The translations under genes and the position numbers were made by a program. Below are positions 10,584 through 21,092 of a stretch of DNA of 64,000 bases, in pieces. The stretch's first letter is position 1, and the number at the start of each line of letters is the position of its first letter. The notes beneath the pieces are model-generated. The model had not been told where the DNA came from. It ran no database searches and saw nothing but the letters and a program-made list of their open reading frames with translations. The stretch is from Epichloe hybrida (Eukaryota > Ascomycota > Sordariomycetes > Hypocreales > Clavicipitaceae), in assembly GCA_019022495.1 (NCBI GenBank), contig JAFEKR010000029.1, positions 310,001-374,000 of the forward strand, read 5' to 3'.

Positions 10584-10594
10584 TTTTTTTTTTT
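10584..10594 (+). terminator. Pol III terminator of the 5S rRNA gene
   Basis: A run of eleven T lies about 10 nt past the 3' end of the 5S rRNA, the standard stop signal for RNA polymerase III. Confidence 0.85.
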
Positions 10595-11415
10595 CCAAAA
10601 AAAGAAGACTTGATTTTTAAAAGACAAAAAAATTACGCAGGAGGCAATGGTCTCGTTCCATTGGACCAGCTAAGATGGTGTGTGTTCTAGCCTACTACGG
10701 TATTAGTAAGAGGTTCTCTTTTTTTTTATTGTTGGCTTATATTAATAAATCTAGTTCGTGGCCTGTTTATTATGCGTAAGAGTCTATACAGACTCGGCTA
10801 GACTAAATAGTTTATAAGAGACTAAGTGAAAAAAAAAAAAAACGATTGACAATTGCAATGGTGAGAAGCCCTCTTATTTTGAAGATGGTAACCACCAATC
10901 ATACCCATAGTAGAGACCTGATCATATTAGGAGCGGCACTGCTAACTAACCAGGCCAGGATAATGCAGGGCCACTCCGTCCTTTCCGTTCGAGTACTAAC
11001 CATGAAATGGCCGCATGACAAGGATGAGAGTATTGAACATGTTGCCTGTCATCTCGACAAGTCATCAATCTTACGAGTTCGTACGGATTCGGAAATGAAG
11101 GCATGATTAAAAAAAAAAAAAAACATTGAGACATTAGGAATGAAAAAAACTATGTCATCTCTCTCGCAGCACATGAAGCATGCTTCTTCAGGAGCAGCTT
11201 GTGCTAGTGTGGTCGACCATCGAAAATGTTTACACAGTGCAGTCATGATTTCCGTCATCTATAGTAACAGTTCCGTTCCCAGGACGCCCAAACACACCGA
11301 AACACCTTGAGGGAGCCTCTCACTCCTCTATGAGATATTGATAACCGTGGTCGAATAAACTCCTTCATAAACGCCGCGTTCGATGAACAATTCTTGACCC
11401 ATTTTCTTTTGGGAC
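10595..11415. other. Intergenic region between 5S rRNA and the sirtuin gene
   Basis: The part at 10600-10850 is AT-rich with several A and T runs, and the rest is ordinary. No gene is supported. Confidence 0.5.
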
Positions 11416-13218
11416 TCAACTCACGGTAGTAATTAGATTGCCCATGTTGTTTGGGACAGACTTTGGAGAAATGGTTTCGTGTTGGGACTCATATTCCGGC
11501 ATGGTAGTAGTCGTTGGCGGCTGGGGGGCGACGCCCACCACTTTGATCTCTTCGACAGCCTTGCCGTCGGGGCATGGGGACGGCAAGGACGAAACCACGT
11601 TTGATCCCTGCTTGAGCGGCTTTCGATCTGGAAGTGGTGAGCGACCCGAGGGCTTCTTCTTTCCGGAATCGACATCGGACACATTCTTGGATGCTTTGAA
11701 TGTTTGCACGAGTGGGTTCGTGGCGGGTGGCTGGGCCTTGACGCGTGGTTTTGGTTTCCTGCCAGGGCGGCCGGCAGCCTTGGCAGACTTTGCGGGCTTT
11801 GGCTTTTGATCCCCGAAAGAGAGCGTAGTCTGCTTGGCCTCTGGAAGTGGCTTCCTGCCCGAAGGACGAGGGCTTGCGCGCGGAGTAGGAATCGCCTGCG
11901 CATTTTCCACCTCCCGGGGCTTGCCATCCAGCAGCACTTGTAGTTTGGACGGAGGAGTCGACATCCTTTCTCGTTCCTGCTCTTTTGACACAAGGTAGTC
12001 GTCGCCGATTTCGCAATCCCATGGTGGCAAGGCTACCAGTCTGGCGATATTATCGCACTTTGACTTGACAACCAGGTCCCAACAATCTTTGAAATCGGGC
12101 ACTTTGGGTTCCGGGTCGATATTGATCCAAGCGGTGAGTCCGTCCTTACGGCCCCGGGCAACCTGGCACATTTCCTTGACGAGTCGGCGCGTGCCTGGAA
12201 CCTTGAGCGTTGTGCCTACCACCAAAACTGCATCCGGTCGTGCCCTCAGATCAGCGCGCATGATGTTGCCGATGGCATCTTCGTCGGGATTGAATTCATT
12301 GTACAACACAAAGCGAGGTCGGAGGCGTCCGATTCCATGACTTCGCTTGCCGGCGTAAGCTGTGCGCACCTCATCGAGGTTCTTGCAAGACTCGCACAGA
12401 GGAGCTTCGGGTCCATCGAAAAGCTCCCTGTTGAATGGCTGAACCTCGGCACATTTGGTACAAACCATTTTGTCGAGACTTCCGTGCAGTTGTATGGCCG
12501 TTGGCCAGGGAGCTTTGGGCTCCAGCGGTATCTGCGTTTGTAGTGGTTTCATTGATGTGTCAATGCAGTCGATGTTTTGTGAGTAGAGTCGCAGCAGGCG
12601 TCCTTCTTGGGCCAGCGAAGCAAGTAAATGATGAAAGGGAGTGGGCTGAGCATTATTGCTCATTTCACTCATCTCCCTGACCATGTTGTGGAACGACGAA
12701 GTGGAGGATTCATGTTTGTAGACGGATGCATCAAAAAGATGCTTCCCCGACGCCTTGACCTTTTGTTGATTTCGCTGCGTTGCAAAGAGACCATTTGCCG
12801 AGCGAAAATCGGGTATGCCGGCAGACACTGAAATGCCGGCACCAGCCACGACCACAACCTTCTTCTTCTTGCGCAGGGCGGAAAGCAGTCTTTCCATGTG
12901 GAAATTGTCTTGGTGGGTGAGCTCCTCGTGCGGCTTCATCAAGTCAAGATATACGGTGGTGCGCTCGCGCGGGGGCGTGACTCGTCTCTTCTTGGCAGGT
13001 CGTGGGCTGTCATCCGCGGCTTCGCCCGATTTCATGGGGGATTGTGTCCCTGATGCCGCCGTGGAGGAAGGAGAGGGATAGCGGTCGGCCGTGCCTGGTG
13101 CCATGATGGGCAGGTCCGGCAAGGATGGGGTTTGTGAAAGATGAGACAGCGACGAAGAGGGCGATGATGGCACTGGCGAGGCCGTCACAGAGGACAGTGG
13201 ACTCGAAGTATTTTCCAT
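11416..13218 (-). CDS. hst4: Sir2-family NAD-dependent histone deacetylase, Hst3/Hst4 type
   Basis: The protein (600 residues, no intron) is a class I sirtuin of the Hst3/Hst4 group. Members of this group remove acetyl from histone H3 K56 in chromatin and, in filamentous fungi, influence secondary metabolism. The first 80 residues are Ser/Pro-rich and end in a basic nuclear-type stretch (PAKKRRV). The NAD-binding motif GAGISVSAGIPDFRS lies at 126-140. QNID is at 214-217, the catalytic His is 245 (QLHGSLDK), and the zinc Cys are 253, 256, 275 and 278. VVGTTLKVPG is at 333-342. Residues 425 onward are low-complexity and basic, with an AT-hook-like GRPGRKPKP. The last codons read ACC GTG AGT TGA, which also looks like a splice donor, so a short extra 3' exon cannot be excluded. 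Confidence 0.92.
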   Translation of the reverse strand: MENTSSPLSSVTASPVPSSPSSSLSHLSQTPSLPDLPIMAPGTADRYPSPSSTAASGTQSPMKSGEAADDSPRPAKKRRVTPPRERTTVYLDLMKPHEELTHQDNFHMERLLSALRKKKKVVVVAGAGISVSAGIPDFRSANGLFATQRNQQKVKASGKHLFDASVYKHESSTSSFHNMVREMSEMSNNAQPTPFHHLLASLAQEGRLLRLYSQNIDCIDTSMKPLQTQIPLEPKAPWPTAIQLHGSLDKMVCTKCAEVQPFNRELFDGPEAPLCESCKNLDEVRTAYAGKRSHGIGRLRPRFVLYNEFNPDEDAIGNIMRADLRARPDAVLVVGTTLKVPGTRRLVKEMCQVARGRKDGLTAWINIDPEPKVPDFKDCWDLVVKSKCDNIARLVALPPWDCEIGDDYLVSKEQERERMSTPPSKLQVLLDGKPREVENAQAIPTPRASPRPSGRKPLPEAKQTTLSFGDQKPKPAKSAKAAGRPGRKPKPRVKAQPPATNPLVQTFKASKNVSDVDSGKKKPSGRSPLPDRKPLKQGSNVVSSLPSPCPDGKAVEEIKVVGVAPQPPTTTTMPEYESQHETISPKSVPNNMGNLITTVS

Positions 13219-14599
13219 GGGTCTTTACCGTTGACTTGCGGACGCGACCTACGCAGTGATAGTAGTTGGATTCGAAGGTGTCGGAGGGAGGAACGACGAG
13301 GAAAGCAGGCAAGCAACCAGCAATTTAAGCGGCGGAAAAAATTGGCCGAGGGAGAGACTAAAAGCGACCCGAAAGCTAAATCATCGCGCCAATGGGCCAG
13401 TTAGTTGTGCGTGTTTTTCCTGGTGGACGGTTGATGTTCTTGGTTCTATAAACGCGACGGAAAAGCTGCGCACTCACAGATATGGTCGTCCGAGGTTCCC
13501 AATATCCGAGCCAATTGGTTGTCCGGCCCGACGTCGATGAGTGTGTCGAGGGTATGGGGGATATTATGGGAGCGAGAAGACAAGGGGAAGTGGTTCGCAG
13601 GTTGTGGGAAGTGAGAAGTGGGAAGTGGGAAGCGGGAATGTCGTCGACCGCCAAAGACAAGCGGAAGCGGAGTCAGTCAGTGGTGGATGGTGTGCACATG
13701 TGGGCGTGACGGGTCAATGTCAATGCCCAATCCCAGAAGCGGCGCGCGCGAGGAAGTCGAGGACACAGCACAGCGGCGCTGTCTCAGATGCGCCAGGCTA
13801 TTACGGAACTACGGATTATGTACGGATCCGTTGGCAGGCAGCCTTCACACAAACTTTTCGATCCAGGAGGCAGGAACAGACAGCCCTACAAAATGCACGT
13901 GGAATTGTACCTCGCGCGCAAAAGGAGCGAATACGGATTACGCGAAACCCTTTCCGAAACCCCTTTCCGAAAATCCTTTCCAAAACATGGGAGTGCCGAC
14001 CGCTCACAACAGTGAACATGGAAATGAATCCCCCTCCATGAAACTTACTCGCCCGCTTCTGGTTCCCGAGTCGGAGGAAATAGTGCCAACCCTGTACCTC
14101 AACCAGGTTACACGCTATTTCACATATATATTTCCCAGACGCAGAGGGTCCAGGGACCAGGGAATATAATTTTGGGTAAAAAAAACATGGTACCTAATGA
14201 GTCTTCCGGAACAATGATGATTGATTCAATCACCGAACAGAGCACATTTGACAGGCAAACAAGACAATGAACAATGTGGTTCAATCCCATCATGCCTGTT
14301 CCAAGTTGGTTCCCCGGGAGACGCAGACTGGACCCACGCAATTTGTAGCCCCACTACCTTCCGGAAACCGCACATGCATGGTTTCTGATTCGTCAGATGT
14401 CATGTGGTGGCTTTGCCACGATTTGTTGACGCTGAGATGTGACGAACTGCTTGTCTGGAAGTCTGATACAAAAGTCCCGGGAATAAAAAGAAAAATGAAT
14501 ATCGAGTCGTGGGCATAAAAAAAAAAACAGTCTATTCCATATAACAACGCCAAGTTCCAGTCTCCATTCCATCGTACATATATATATTCTTTACAACCA
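13219..14599. other. Intergenic region between the sirtuin and rhomboid genes
   Basis: This region holds the sirtuin promoter and the 3' flank of the rhomboid gene. A GAAGTGGGAAGTGGGAA-type tandem repeat lies at about 13606-13632, and three CTTTCCGAAA-like repeats at about 13948-13985. Short ORFs occur on both strands but none has a recognisable feature. Confidence 0.5.
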
Positions 14600-16336
14600 T
14601 CACCTCTCTCGACCCTCTCCATCTCCCCCATCACGAGACAGCCCCTTGTTTCCCTCAACCCAAACCTCAATCATCCCCTTCGCATCCTGACCACCACCTC
14701 TCCTCCTCGCCGTCCTTTGCAAGACTTCCATGCCCAGAATCCCCGCCACCATACCGCTCAGATGCGACGCAATATCCACCTTTAACTTGGCCGTCCTCCC
14801 AAACGCCGCCATCTGCAGGGCCGTAATCATGGCGAGGAACACGATCCCGTGCATCCCGTCCTTCGGCAGGCCCAAGATCTTGAACCCGTCGTTGCGATGC
14901 TCCCAGAAGTAGGCGGAGCAGAGGCCCAGCGTGGCGCCCGAGGCACCCAGCGATGTGACGGTCAGCCATCCGCGGAGCGTGTATGTGACCAGGCTGCCGA
15001 GGAAACCTACCGCGCCGCAGCCGAGATACAAGGTGAGGAAATCGGCGCGGCCGAGTTCCTCGTGGAGGGCCGTGCCGATGAACCACAGCGGAACCATGTT
15101 GACGAGCATGTGGCTGAACTTGGTGTGCGAGAACATGGCTGTGAAGAGCGTGACGGGCTTGACGGTAGCGACGACGAAGATCATGTACTTGTTGAAGGGG
15201 GACCATAGAGGCGGGATGCGCCAGCCCAGGAAGACGAGTGCGTTGAGGGCAACCAGCGCCCCGACTGTAGCGTGGGCGGTCGAGATGTCGCGGAAGAGTC
15301 GGTATCGCGGCATCGGTTCGTCGTAGACCATGGCCACGGCACCCAAGGAACCCAGCACGAGGGCGACGACCGTCGCAGAGGGCAGGATACGCTCCCATGT
15401 TTTCATCTCAGGCGGTGCCTCCAGCTCAGACTGTGCCTTTTCGTAATACTCCGCTACCTTGGGGTTCACAATCGCCCGAGTGCCGTCTTCTCTCCTAGCT
15501 AGGGGTCCAGAAACACCGACAGCTTCCTCGGCTTCCCTTGCCAGGCGTTGCTCCTCCGCTGCCTGATCCAAGGCCTTTTGCTTGGCTATGTTTCGTGCTC
15601 GGATCTGATCAAACGCACTTCGCCCGTACACTGGATCGGCCTTTGCGGCGACAGGCTCGTCTTGGCTCTTGCCCCCCTCCTCGCCATGGTTCGACTTCTC
15701 CCGCGCCTCTCGCTCTGCCATCATCTCCTGATCCATCTGGTTCAGTTCATCCTCTGCTCTTAAACCCGCGTTCAGCACTTCGTTGACCTTGACATTCTGT
15801 CGCAGGTAGGCGAGTCCTTTGGTGATGAGTTGTTCGGGATATTGTGCCGTGTGAATAGCAAAGGCTGGGTCGTCCACCGTGCCCGCCACCCTTCGTCCGT
15901 GAAGAACTCGCAGCAGGCGATTTCCGGTCGCGGCATCGAACCCGCGTCCGAATATTTGGGCGATTGCCTCGTCGGAGAGATCTTTGACACTGAACTGCAG
16001 GCCGGCCTGGTCGCGATAGTCCTTCGGAAGATCTTCGTAGTGGCGGATAATCTTGGGCCTGGATGCAGAGAAGATCATCCGACGCCCTAACGATGGACGA
16101 TTCAATGGGCTGATCACAGGTCGTACCCGTGGTGTCGGTTCTGATTTTTGACGTGGAAAGCTATTTGGCCTCGACCATAAGCTGTTTCTGGACAGCCATC
16201 GCAAACCGAATCCGAGCTCGCTTTCGAATCCAAGTGTCGCTGTCCTTGCTGTCGTGACACGACGAGACGCCGCTCTCACGAACGCACGCGGCGCGGGACC
16301 AATGGAGAGCACGTTCATCCCGTTCATCCCGTTCAT
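14600..16336 (-). CDS. Mitochondrial-type rhomboid intramembrane serine protease
   Basis: Rhomboids cleave transmembrane segments inside the membrane. Seven hydrophobic segments lie in the C-terminal half. The catalytic Ser is 466 in GASGA and the catalytic His is 525 in IASHLSG. The frame is open further upstream to 16477, but only from a TTG. I place the start at the first ATG (16336), the first of three Met codons in a 9-bp tandem repeat (16336, 16327, 16318). From there the protein (578 residues) opens with an Arg/Ala/Ser-rich mitochondrial presequence (VLSIGPAPRAFVRAASRR). A charged, coiled-coil-like segment lies at about 205-290. An upstream exon with a TTTCTAG acceptor is possible. It resembles PARL-type rhomboids with a long N-terminus more than yeast Pcp1. 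Confidence 0.85.
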   Translation of the reverse strand: MNGMNGMNVLSIGPAPRAFVRAASRRVTTARTATLGFESELGFGLRWLSRNSLWSRPNSFPRQKSEPTPRVRPVISPLNRPSLGRRMIFSASRPKIIRHYEDLPKDYRDQAGLQFSVKDLSDEAIAQIFGRGFDAATGNRLLRVLHGRRVAGTVDDPAFAIHTAQYPEQLITKGLAYLRQNVKVNEVLNAGLRAEDELNQMDQEMMAEREAREKSNHGEEGGKSQDEPVAAKADPVYGRSAFDQIRARNIAKQKALDQAAEEQRLAREAEEAVGVSGPLARREDGTRAIVNPKVAEYYEKAQSELEAPPEMKTWERILPSATVVALVLGSLGAVAMVYDEPMPRYRLFRDISTAHATVGALVALNALVFLGWRIPPLWSPFNKYMIFVVATVKPVTLFTAMFSHTKFSHMLVNMVPLWFIGTALHEELGRADFLTLYLGCGAVGFLGSLVTYTLRGWLTVTSLGASGATLGLCSAYFWEHRNDGFKILGLPKDGMHGIVFLAMITALQMAAFGRTAKLKVDIASHLSGMVAGILGMEVLQRTARRRGGGQDAKGMIEVWVEGNKGLSRDGGDGEGRER

Positions 16337-16742
16337 CCCGCCGGGGTGTATCAGCGGACGAACACCACCAGCGGCGTTGTAGGAGGGACTCGTCCGATGA
16401 GATGGTCGCAAAGTGAAGGTCCTAGAAACTCGAGAGATAAAAAGAACAAGTGAGCTTCGGAATTGAAATCCTACCAATCGTGGCTAGCTCGACAAGGGGG
16501 GTTCCCGTCCCTGCCCCACAACCAACGTTTTTCTCCTCCTCGCCCATCATCTAGATGCCTGCTGTACCGAAAAAAAAAAACCCCCCCCATCAAAGCGTCT
16601 CTTCCTCCTCGCAACAAGCTCCCGACCCTTCCATCTCCCAGTTATTCAAACAACTGCCAAAAAAAATCCAGTGGAGCCCTCAATCCAGCTAGCTCAACCC
16701 AAAGCTTCCTCGAAAAACGTAGCAGTCACAAAACAAGCCGCA
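16337..16742. promoter_or_regulatory. Shared promoter region of the rhomboid and TMA17 genes
   Basis: The 406-nt gap lies between two divergent genes that may both serve protein quality control. An A run next to a C run lies at about 16570-16587. No specific factor site is recognised. Confidence 0.4.
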
Positions 16743-17390
16743 ATGTCCGCCGACACCCGGCCCATATCCTCAGCACGCTTTGCCGCCGCCCTCAAAGACC
16801 TCTCCATCTCCATGCTACACCTCAAAGTCCTCGAGATCCGCAACTCGATAGCGCACCTCCAGTACTCCAACGACCAACTGAAACCCTTTGCCGAGGGTAC
16901 TGCCACAGCCCTCTGCGACGCGAGCGTCAATGCGACGTCCCCCCAGCCCGACCAGGACTGCATAGACGCCATCAAGGAAAATGAGGCGGTGATAGACCGC
17001 ATGGCCGAACGCATAGCTCTGGTTCGCGCAGAGGTCGAAGAACGAGGCATGAGTTGGACGGAATTTCAAAGCAAAGAGGAGGTGGGGGCTGCGGTGGAGA
17101 AGGCAAGAGCACAAGGAGAGGACCGGCAGGTGAATGGCCAAGCGAGCGACAGGCAACAGCCAGTGGAGGGCTTGCATTCTGCTTGGACGGATGGGACATT
17201 CCAGACGGGGACGATCCGGAATGGCGAGTTTCGTACAGATAGCGGGTCGGCGGCGCCGCAAACGAGCGCAGGGACATCGGGTGGCAGGCTGAACGACGAG
17301 GAGCTGAGGCAGGTGATGGAAGAGAGGATGCGAAATTTGGGCAACGACGGAGAGGTTGACGACGACGAAGAAGGCGGAATGCTCCTATGA
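16743..17390 (+). CDS. TMA17: Tma17/Adc17-like proteasome-assembly chaperone
   Basis: Yeast Tma17 (Adc17) helps assemble the Rpt ATPase ring of the proteasome under stress. The helical core agrees with that family: LEIRNSIAHLQYSNDQLKPF, then AIKENEAVIDRMAERIALVRAEV, matching the yeast pattern of IENSINHLQRSN followed by RENEIVL..NERV. The frame is also open from an ATG at 16671, but I prefer the start at 16743 (MSADTRPISSARF) because homology begins just after it. That gives 215 residues, longer than yeast, with a Gly/Asn/Gln-rich middle and an acidic end (VDDDEEGGMLL). The assignment rests on a remembered pattern and not on a search. Confidence 0.7.
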   Translation: MSADTRPISSARFAAALKDLSISMLHLKVLEIRNSIAHLQYSNDQLKPFAEGTATALCDASVNATSPQPDQDCIDAIKENEAVIDRMAERIALVRAEVEERGMSWTEFQSKEEVGAAVEKARAQGEDRQVNGQASDRQQPVEGLHSAWTDGTFQTGTIRNGEFRTDSGSAAPQTSAGTSGGRLNDEELRQVMEERMRNLGNDGEVDDDEEGGMLL

Positions 17391-17890
17391 AGGGGATGAG
17401 GGGTGAGATGAATTGAGGATTGAGCATAGCATTACTGGCGTTAGTTGGAAAGGCAGACCTTCTGTTATACGATTCCAGACGGCGTCTTGAGAAATTCAGC
17501 AAGAACCATCTTTTTGTGTTTACGAATGACCCGCTGACCATGACTGTATATTGTTAATGTGCTTCATGCATTGTTTGTCCAGCTGTGAAGTTCTAGGCTG
17601 CAGCTATGCTGCCAAAAAAGAGGGCGGCAGTGTATGATCTTCAGCACTCTAGACTGTACGGGTGTCTAGTACCTACTTTCCTTTGCTTTCTGAAGAGAAT
17701 GCTTTCTGTGCGCAATCGCCATGTCCATAGATATCCCAATGCGATCCGAGAAAAGAAATGAATGTGAACTCCTTGCGATACGCTTCCAAATGCAACAACA
17801 TACATCAAAGATGAAAAACCAAGACTCCGTGGTAATGCAGTACAAAAAGTCCTCGGACGCTCGAAATGCAAGTTTCTCCTCAAACCAGCG
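17391..17890. other. Intergenic region between two convergent genes
   Basis: This is a 3'-to-3' gap of 500 nt between TMA17 and the next gene. No ORF or RNA is supported. Confidence 0.5.
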
Positions 17891-19117
17891 CTAGTCAGTG
17901 TCGTCTCCGACGGGGGAGTCTACCCAGACGTTGTTCCTACTCCTGATTGATTTCTGTCGTTTATTGACTTTCTTGGACAGGGTGCGAGTATTACTACCAC
18001 CATCTATGCTGATAATAGTCTCCAACTTTGGTCTTTGTGCAGCATGTCCCACTGTGCTGGTGTGGCTGACCGTTTTGGACATCTGCGGCGAGGGGCTCGG
18101 CTCGTCATCGTCTGACTCGATCTCGGGAGGAACCGAAACAGGCATTCGTCGACGGCTGCGACGACGCTCAAAGAGGTTGGTGTCAATAGAATCATCTGAC
18201 TCGTTGAACGACAGGCTGCGACTTCGCGTGTGTCCAACGGACAGATTGCTGCGTGTAGCAAAAAGAGATTCAATCAACTCGACCTCGGTCGGATTGCCTT
18301 CTTTTCTCGTTCGCTCTCTGACCATCTTCTCCTGCACCTTGCGACCAAGGTTGCTATCGTCACTGACCAATGTTCTTCCGCTTGACTTACTCCCAGAGCT
18401 AACGGCACGGGACACGGGTACTTTGCCTTCCATGATCTTGGCCGGAGGTGGTGGTTGCAGCATCCATTGGCGGGCATCCTTATGTGACGGTTTGCTGCTA
18501 ACGACGGGAGGATGGTAATCATTGACAGGAGGATTCTTGGGCGATAGGTAAAAATCGCGCCGTTCCTGGTCCGTCACCCCCTTTTCAATTCCGAGTGTCG
18601 ACTCAATCAATCGTCCGGCAGAGTCGCGCGCTTTTGAAAAGGCATCCATAAGCTTGTTGGGTGATCCGGGGCCTAGTCCAGGCCATTGCCCCCAGAGCTC
18701 CTCGTCTTCGCGTTGATATCCATGCCGTCGGTTCCAATCTTCCGATACGGCATCGTGTGGCACATTCGTCACACTATCGCTGAAATGGACTCGACTATCT
18801 CCAATATTGGTGTGTTCAGACATGCTGATTGCAACACTTTCTCGGCCCGAACTGGTCAATCCACGCTGACTTGAATTCTTGCTGACAGACTTCTTGGGCA
18901 GACTGGGGCCCATGTTGATTTCTTCTTGCCAATAGGGATTCGTGTTAAAAGGTGATGGGTGTCGATACAGACCAGGCTGCTCTGAATCCATCTTGGACTT
19001 CTCTTCTCTCTCCTTTTTCGCCTGTGACTTGGCTTTTTGTCGATGGCGGACCTTGGCACATGGTGCACAGGAGAGAAAGTAGAAGACGGCCGACTGAAAA
19101 GCAACGGGTAAGGACAT
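17891..19117 (-). CDS. Conserved fungal protein of unknown function
   Basis: The ORF (408 residues) has no domain I can name. It starts with a short hydrophobic stretch (MSLPVAFQSAVFYFLSCAPC) that could be a signal anchor or a lipid-attached Cys-rich tip, followed by a very basic Lys/Arg/Glu helix (residues 22-42) and then Ser/Pro-rich, probably disordered sequence. The segment GLYRHPSPFNTNPYWQEEI and the motif EELWGQWPGLGPGSPNKLMDAFSKARDS, followed by STLGIEKG, look like conserved cores. Many SRS/RRRS sites could be phosphorylated. The single unbroken frame and strong composition bias support a real gene. A role at a membrane or vesicle surface is only a guess. Confidence 0.75.
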   Translation of the reverse strand: MSLPVAFQSAVFYFLSCAPCAKVRHRQKAKSQAKKEREEKSKMDSEQPGLYRHPSPFNTNPYWQEEINMGPSLPKKSVSKNSSQRGLTSSGRESVAISMSEHTNIGDSRVHFSDSVTNVPHDAVSEDWNRRHGYQREDEELWGQWPGLGPGSPNKLMDAFSKARDSAGRLIESTLGIEKGVTDQERRDFYLSPKNPPVNDYHPPVVSSKPSHKDARQWMLQPPPPAKIMEGKVPVSRAVSSGSKSSGRTLVSDDSNLGRKVQEKMVRERTRKEGNPTEVELIESLFATRSNLSVGHTRSRSLSFNESDDSIDTNLFERRRSRRRMPVSVPPEIESDDDEPSPSPQMSKTVSHTSTVGHAAQRPKLETIISIDGGSNTRTLSKKVNKRQKSIRSRNNVWVDSPVGDDTD

Positions 19118-21092
19118 GACGTTAATTTGTCAGGCTGGCGCCTGCATCAATGTCGTCTTTCTTTCAACTGAGCACGCGCCGAGGCGGGTACATGAGAGGC
19201 CGAGCAGGTCGTATCGACAAGTCGTCGGTTCGGTTGATTTGACGGGGCGGCAGGAATACAAGATGGTCGGGCGGGCTGATGCGTGGTGTTTTCAGGGAGC
19301 GAGAAGAATAGAAAAGGAAGCTCGAAAGATTGAGCGGTGGGAAGTGAACAGGCGTCACGGTCGGTTCTCGGTACAGCCGGAATGGAATTCAATATTGCTT
19401 CGTCGAGGAAGGGAGAGGTGGGGGATAGTGTCTCTGGATAAGGAAAGGGGCTGGCTGAGAAGAGAGGCTGTTGAGGCCCAAACCTTGTTAGATGAGTGGG
19501 AGGATGTCGCAAAGGAAACGGTGCAACCGAAAGCCGTTAAAGTTTAAAACAAAAGAGAATGAAGAATAGTAATAATCGAGTTGTATGGCGCCGGATTCAA
19601 AAGGTACGAGGGAACTTGAAGGAAGCAATGACAGAAGGGAGATACGAGGTAGATGGAGTAGGAATGGGAAAGAGGCGAGAGACATGGCTGGCTGGCAAAG
19701 CAGGTGCAATCCTCCGCTGCTGGGCCCTGGCAGTGGCTGTGAACCCGGCCCAGCCCATCACCGCGACGGGAAAGAGGCGAGCCGGACCAGGGGGGGTAAC
19801 GGAGGGACGGAAGGACGGAGGGGACTGTTGCCAAGGTTTCAGTGCCTGCACAACCGTAATATGGCTGGTTGCCAGTGGTTGGAGAGGAGTGGGACCAGTT
19901 TGCGTTTCGGAGGCCACTGTTTTTGCCAGATTGGGCGTGAACATGCGAGCCCGGCATACACAGACAGACGAGGGACTCACGGATCTCCGGATGGTTGGCA
20001 GAAGAATCAATGGCAGGATGCAGCATTGTGCTCGGTGCTCAGTGTCACCGCAGCAATCAGCTCTGTGCCGTGAGCAATCGAAGATGATATTACATTGTAT
20101 GTTCGGATTACACCTGTGCTGCACCCTGATGACGACTCCCAAGCGCTTGGCCTCGGATCTGGATTTGCTGACGGGAGGAGGGGGTGTGGGGGGGTTGGTG
20201 GCTTGGGGCCAACAGAGCCAGCCCAGTCAGCCCGGGAGAAGCCCACGTGTTAGCAACCCTAGTTGACCACCTGACGAGGACGAGACGAGATGGGAAGCAA
20301 AAAGCAAAGCAGCTTGGCTGGCGCCAGTTATTGCGCAACGCCCCCCCTCGTGTTGGCTCGGACGGATGACAGGCAAACAGCACCGTCCTCAGTCTGAGAC
20401 GCCTCCAACAAGCTTGAAACCAGCCCGGCAGAGTGACCGGCACAAATTCCAGGCCAAGCCGCCATGCATGAAACAGTCTCCGTGGCTTGTGATTCGCCAA
20501 GCGAAGAGCACAAAAAGTGACGGCAATCACTTGCTGGTAGCAGCATTTGACCCCGATCAGGGTTCAATCTAACGGCATATCTACGGACGACTCGCGCTTG
20601 CAGATAGTTGTTGGGCCACGAGATGCCGGTCGTGGATACAGCGTGAACGAAGCAGACAGAGTCGGATGTCTGTGTTTCCCCCACCGGGTATTGCAGGCGT
20701 TTGTGATTTCAGGCGTCGCTGATTGCTACATACGTACAACGGATCTCCTCCACTCGCCACGAGGATACGACTTGGAACGTTTCCAGACTTGTAACTTGCT
20801 CTGATATCACTTTGATTTCCCTATATTATACTAGAAGCCTGATTCGCCATTTTGTGGTTTGGTCCCGTCGGTGATCACGCCACTTGAATTACTGACTGAA
20901 AATGTTGTAATGACAAAAAGATGAGGAACATAAAAGCAAGAAAAAGCAAGGACGTAAAAGACAAAGGGCCAGAGTACAACTCATGAATGCTTCGACCCAG
21001 AGGCAGAGAGGTTGCCGTTGTTGGAGTATGGCGTTATGTTTTTTTTTTTTTTTTTTGGGAGGGGGGTGCATGGTGATTAAGGAGTTCAGCAA
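19118..21092. other. Gene-free region of about 2 kb
   Basis: The region contains overlapping short ORFs on both strands, none with a recognisable domain or with good splice signals. A T run followed by G lies at about 21038-21067. It may hold long untranslated leaders, because the genes on both sides point away from or into it on the minus strand. Confidence 0.45.

Noticed and set aside
16337..16477. Longer rhomboid N-terminus
   Set aside because: The open frame has only a TTG start and the mitochondrial presequence begins at the internal ATG repeat.
19116..19547. A 143-codon plus-strand ORF
   Set aside because: It is antisense to the start and leader of the minus-strand gene at 17891-19117, with no domain and biased composition.
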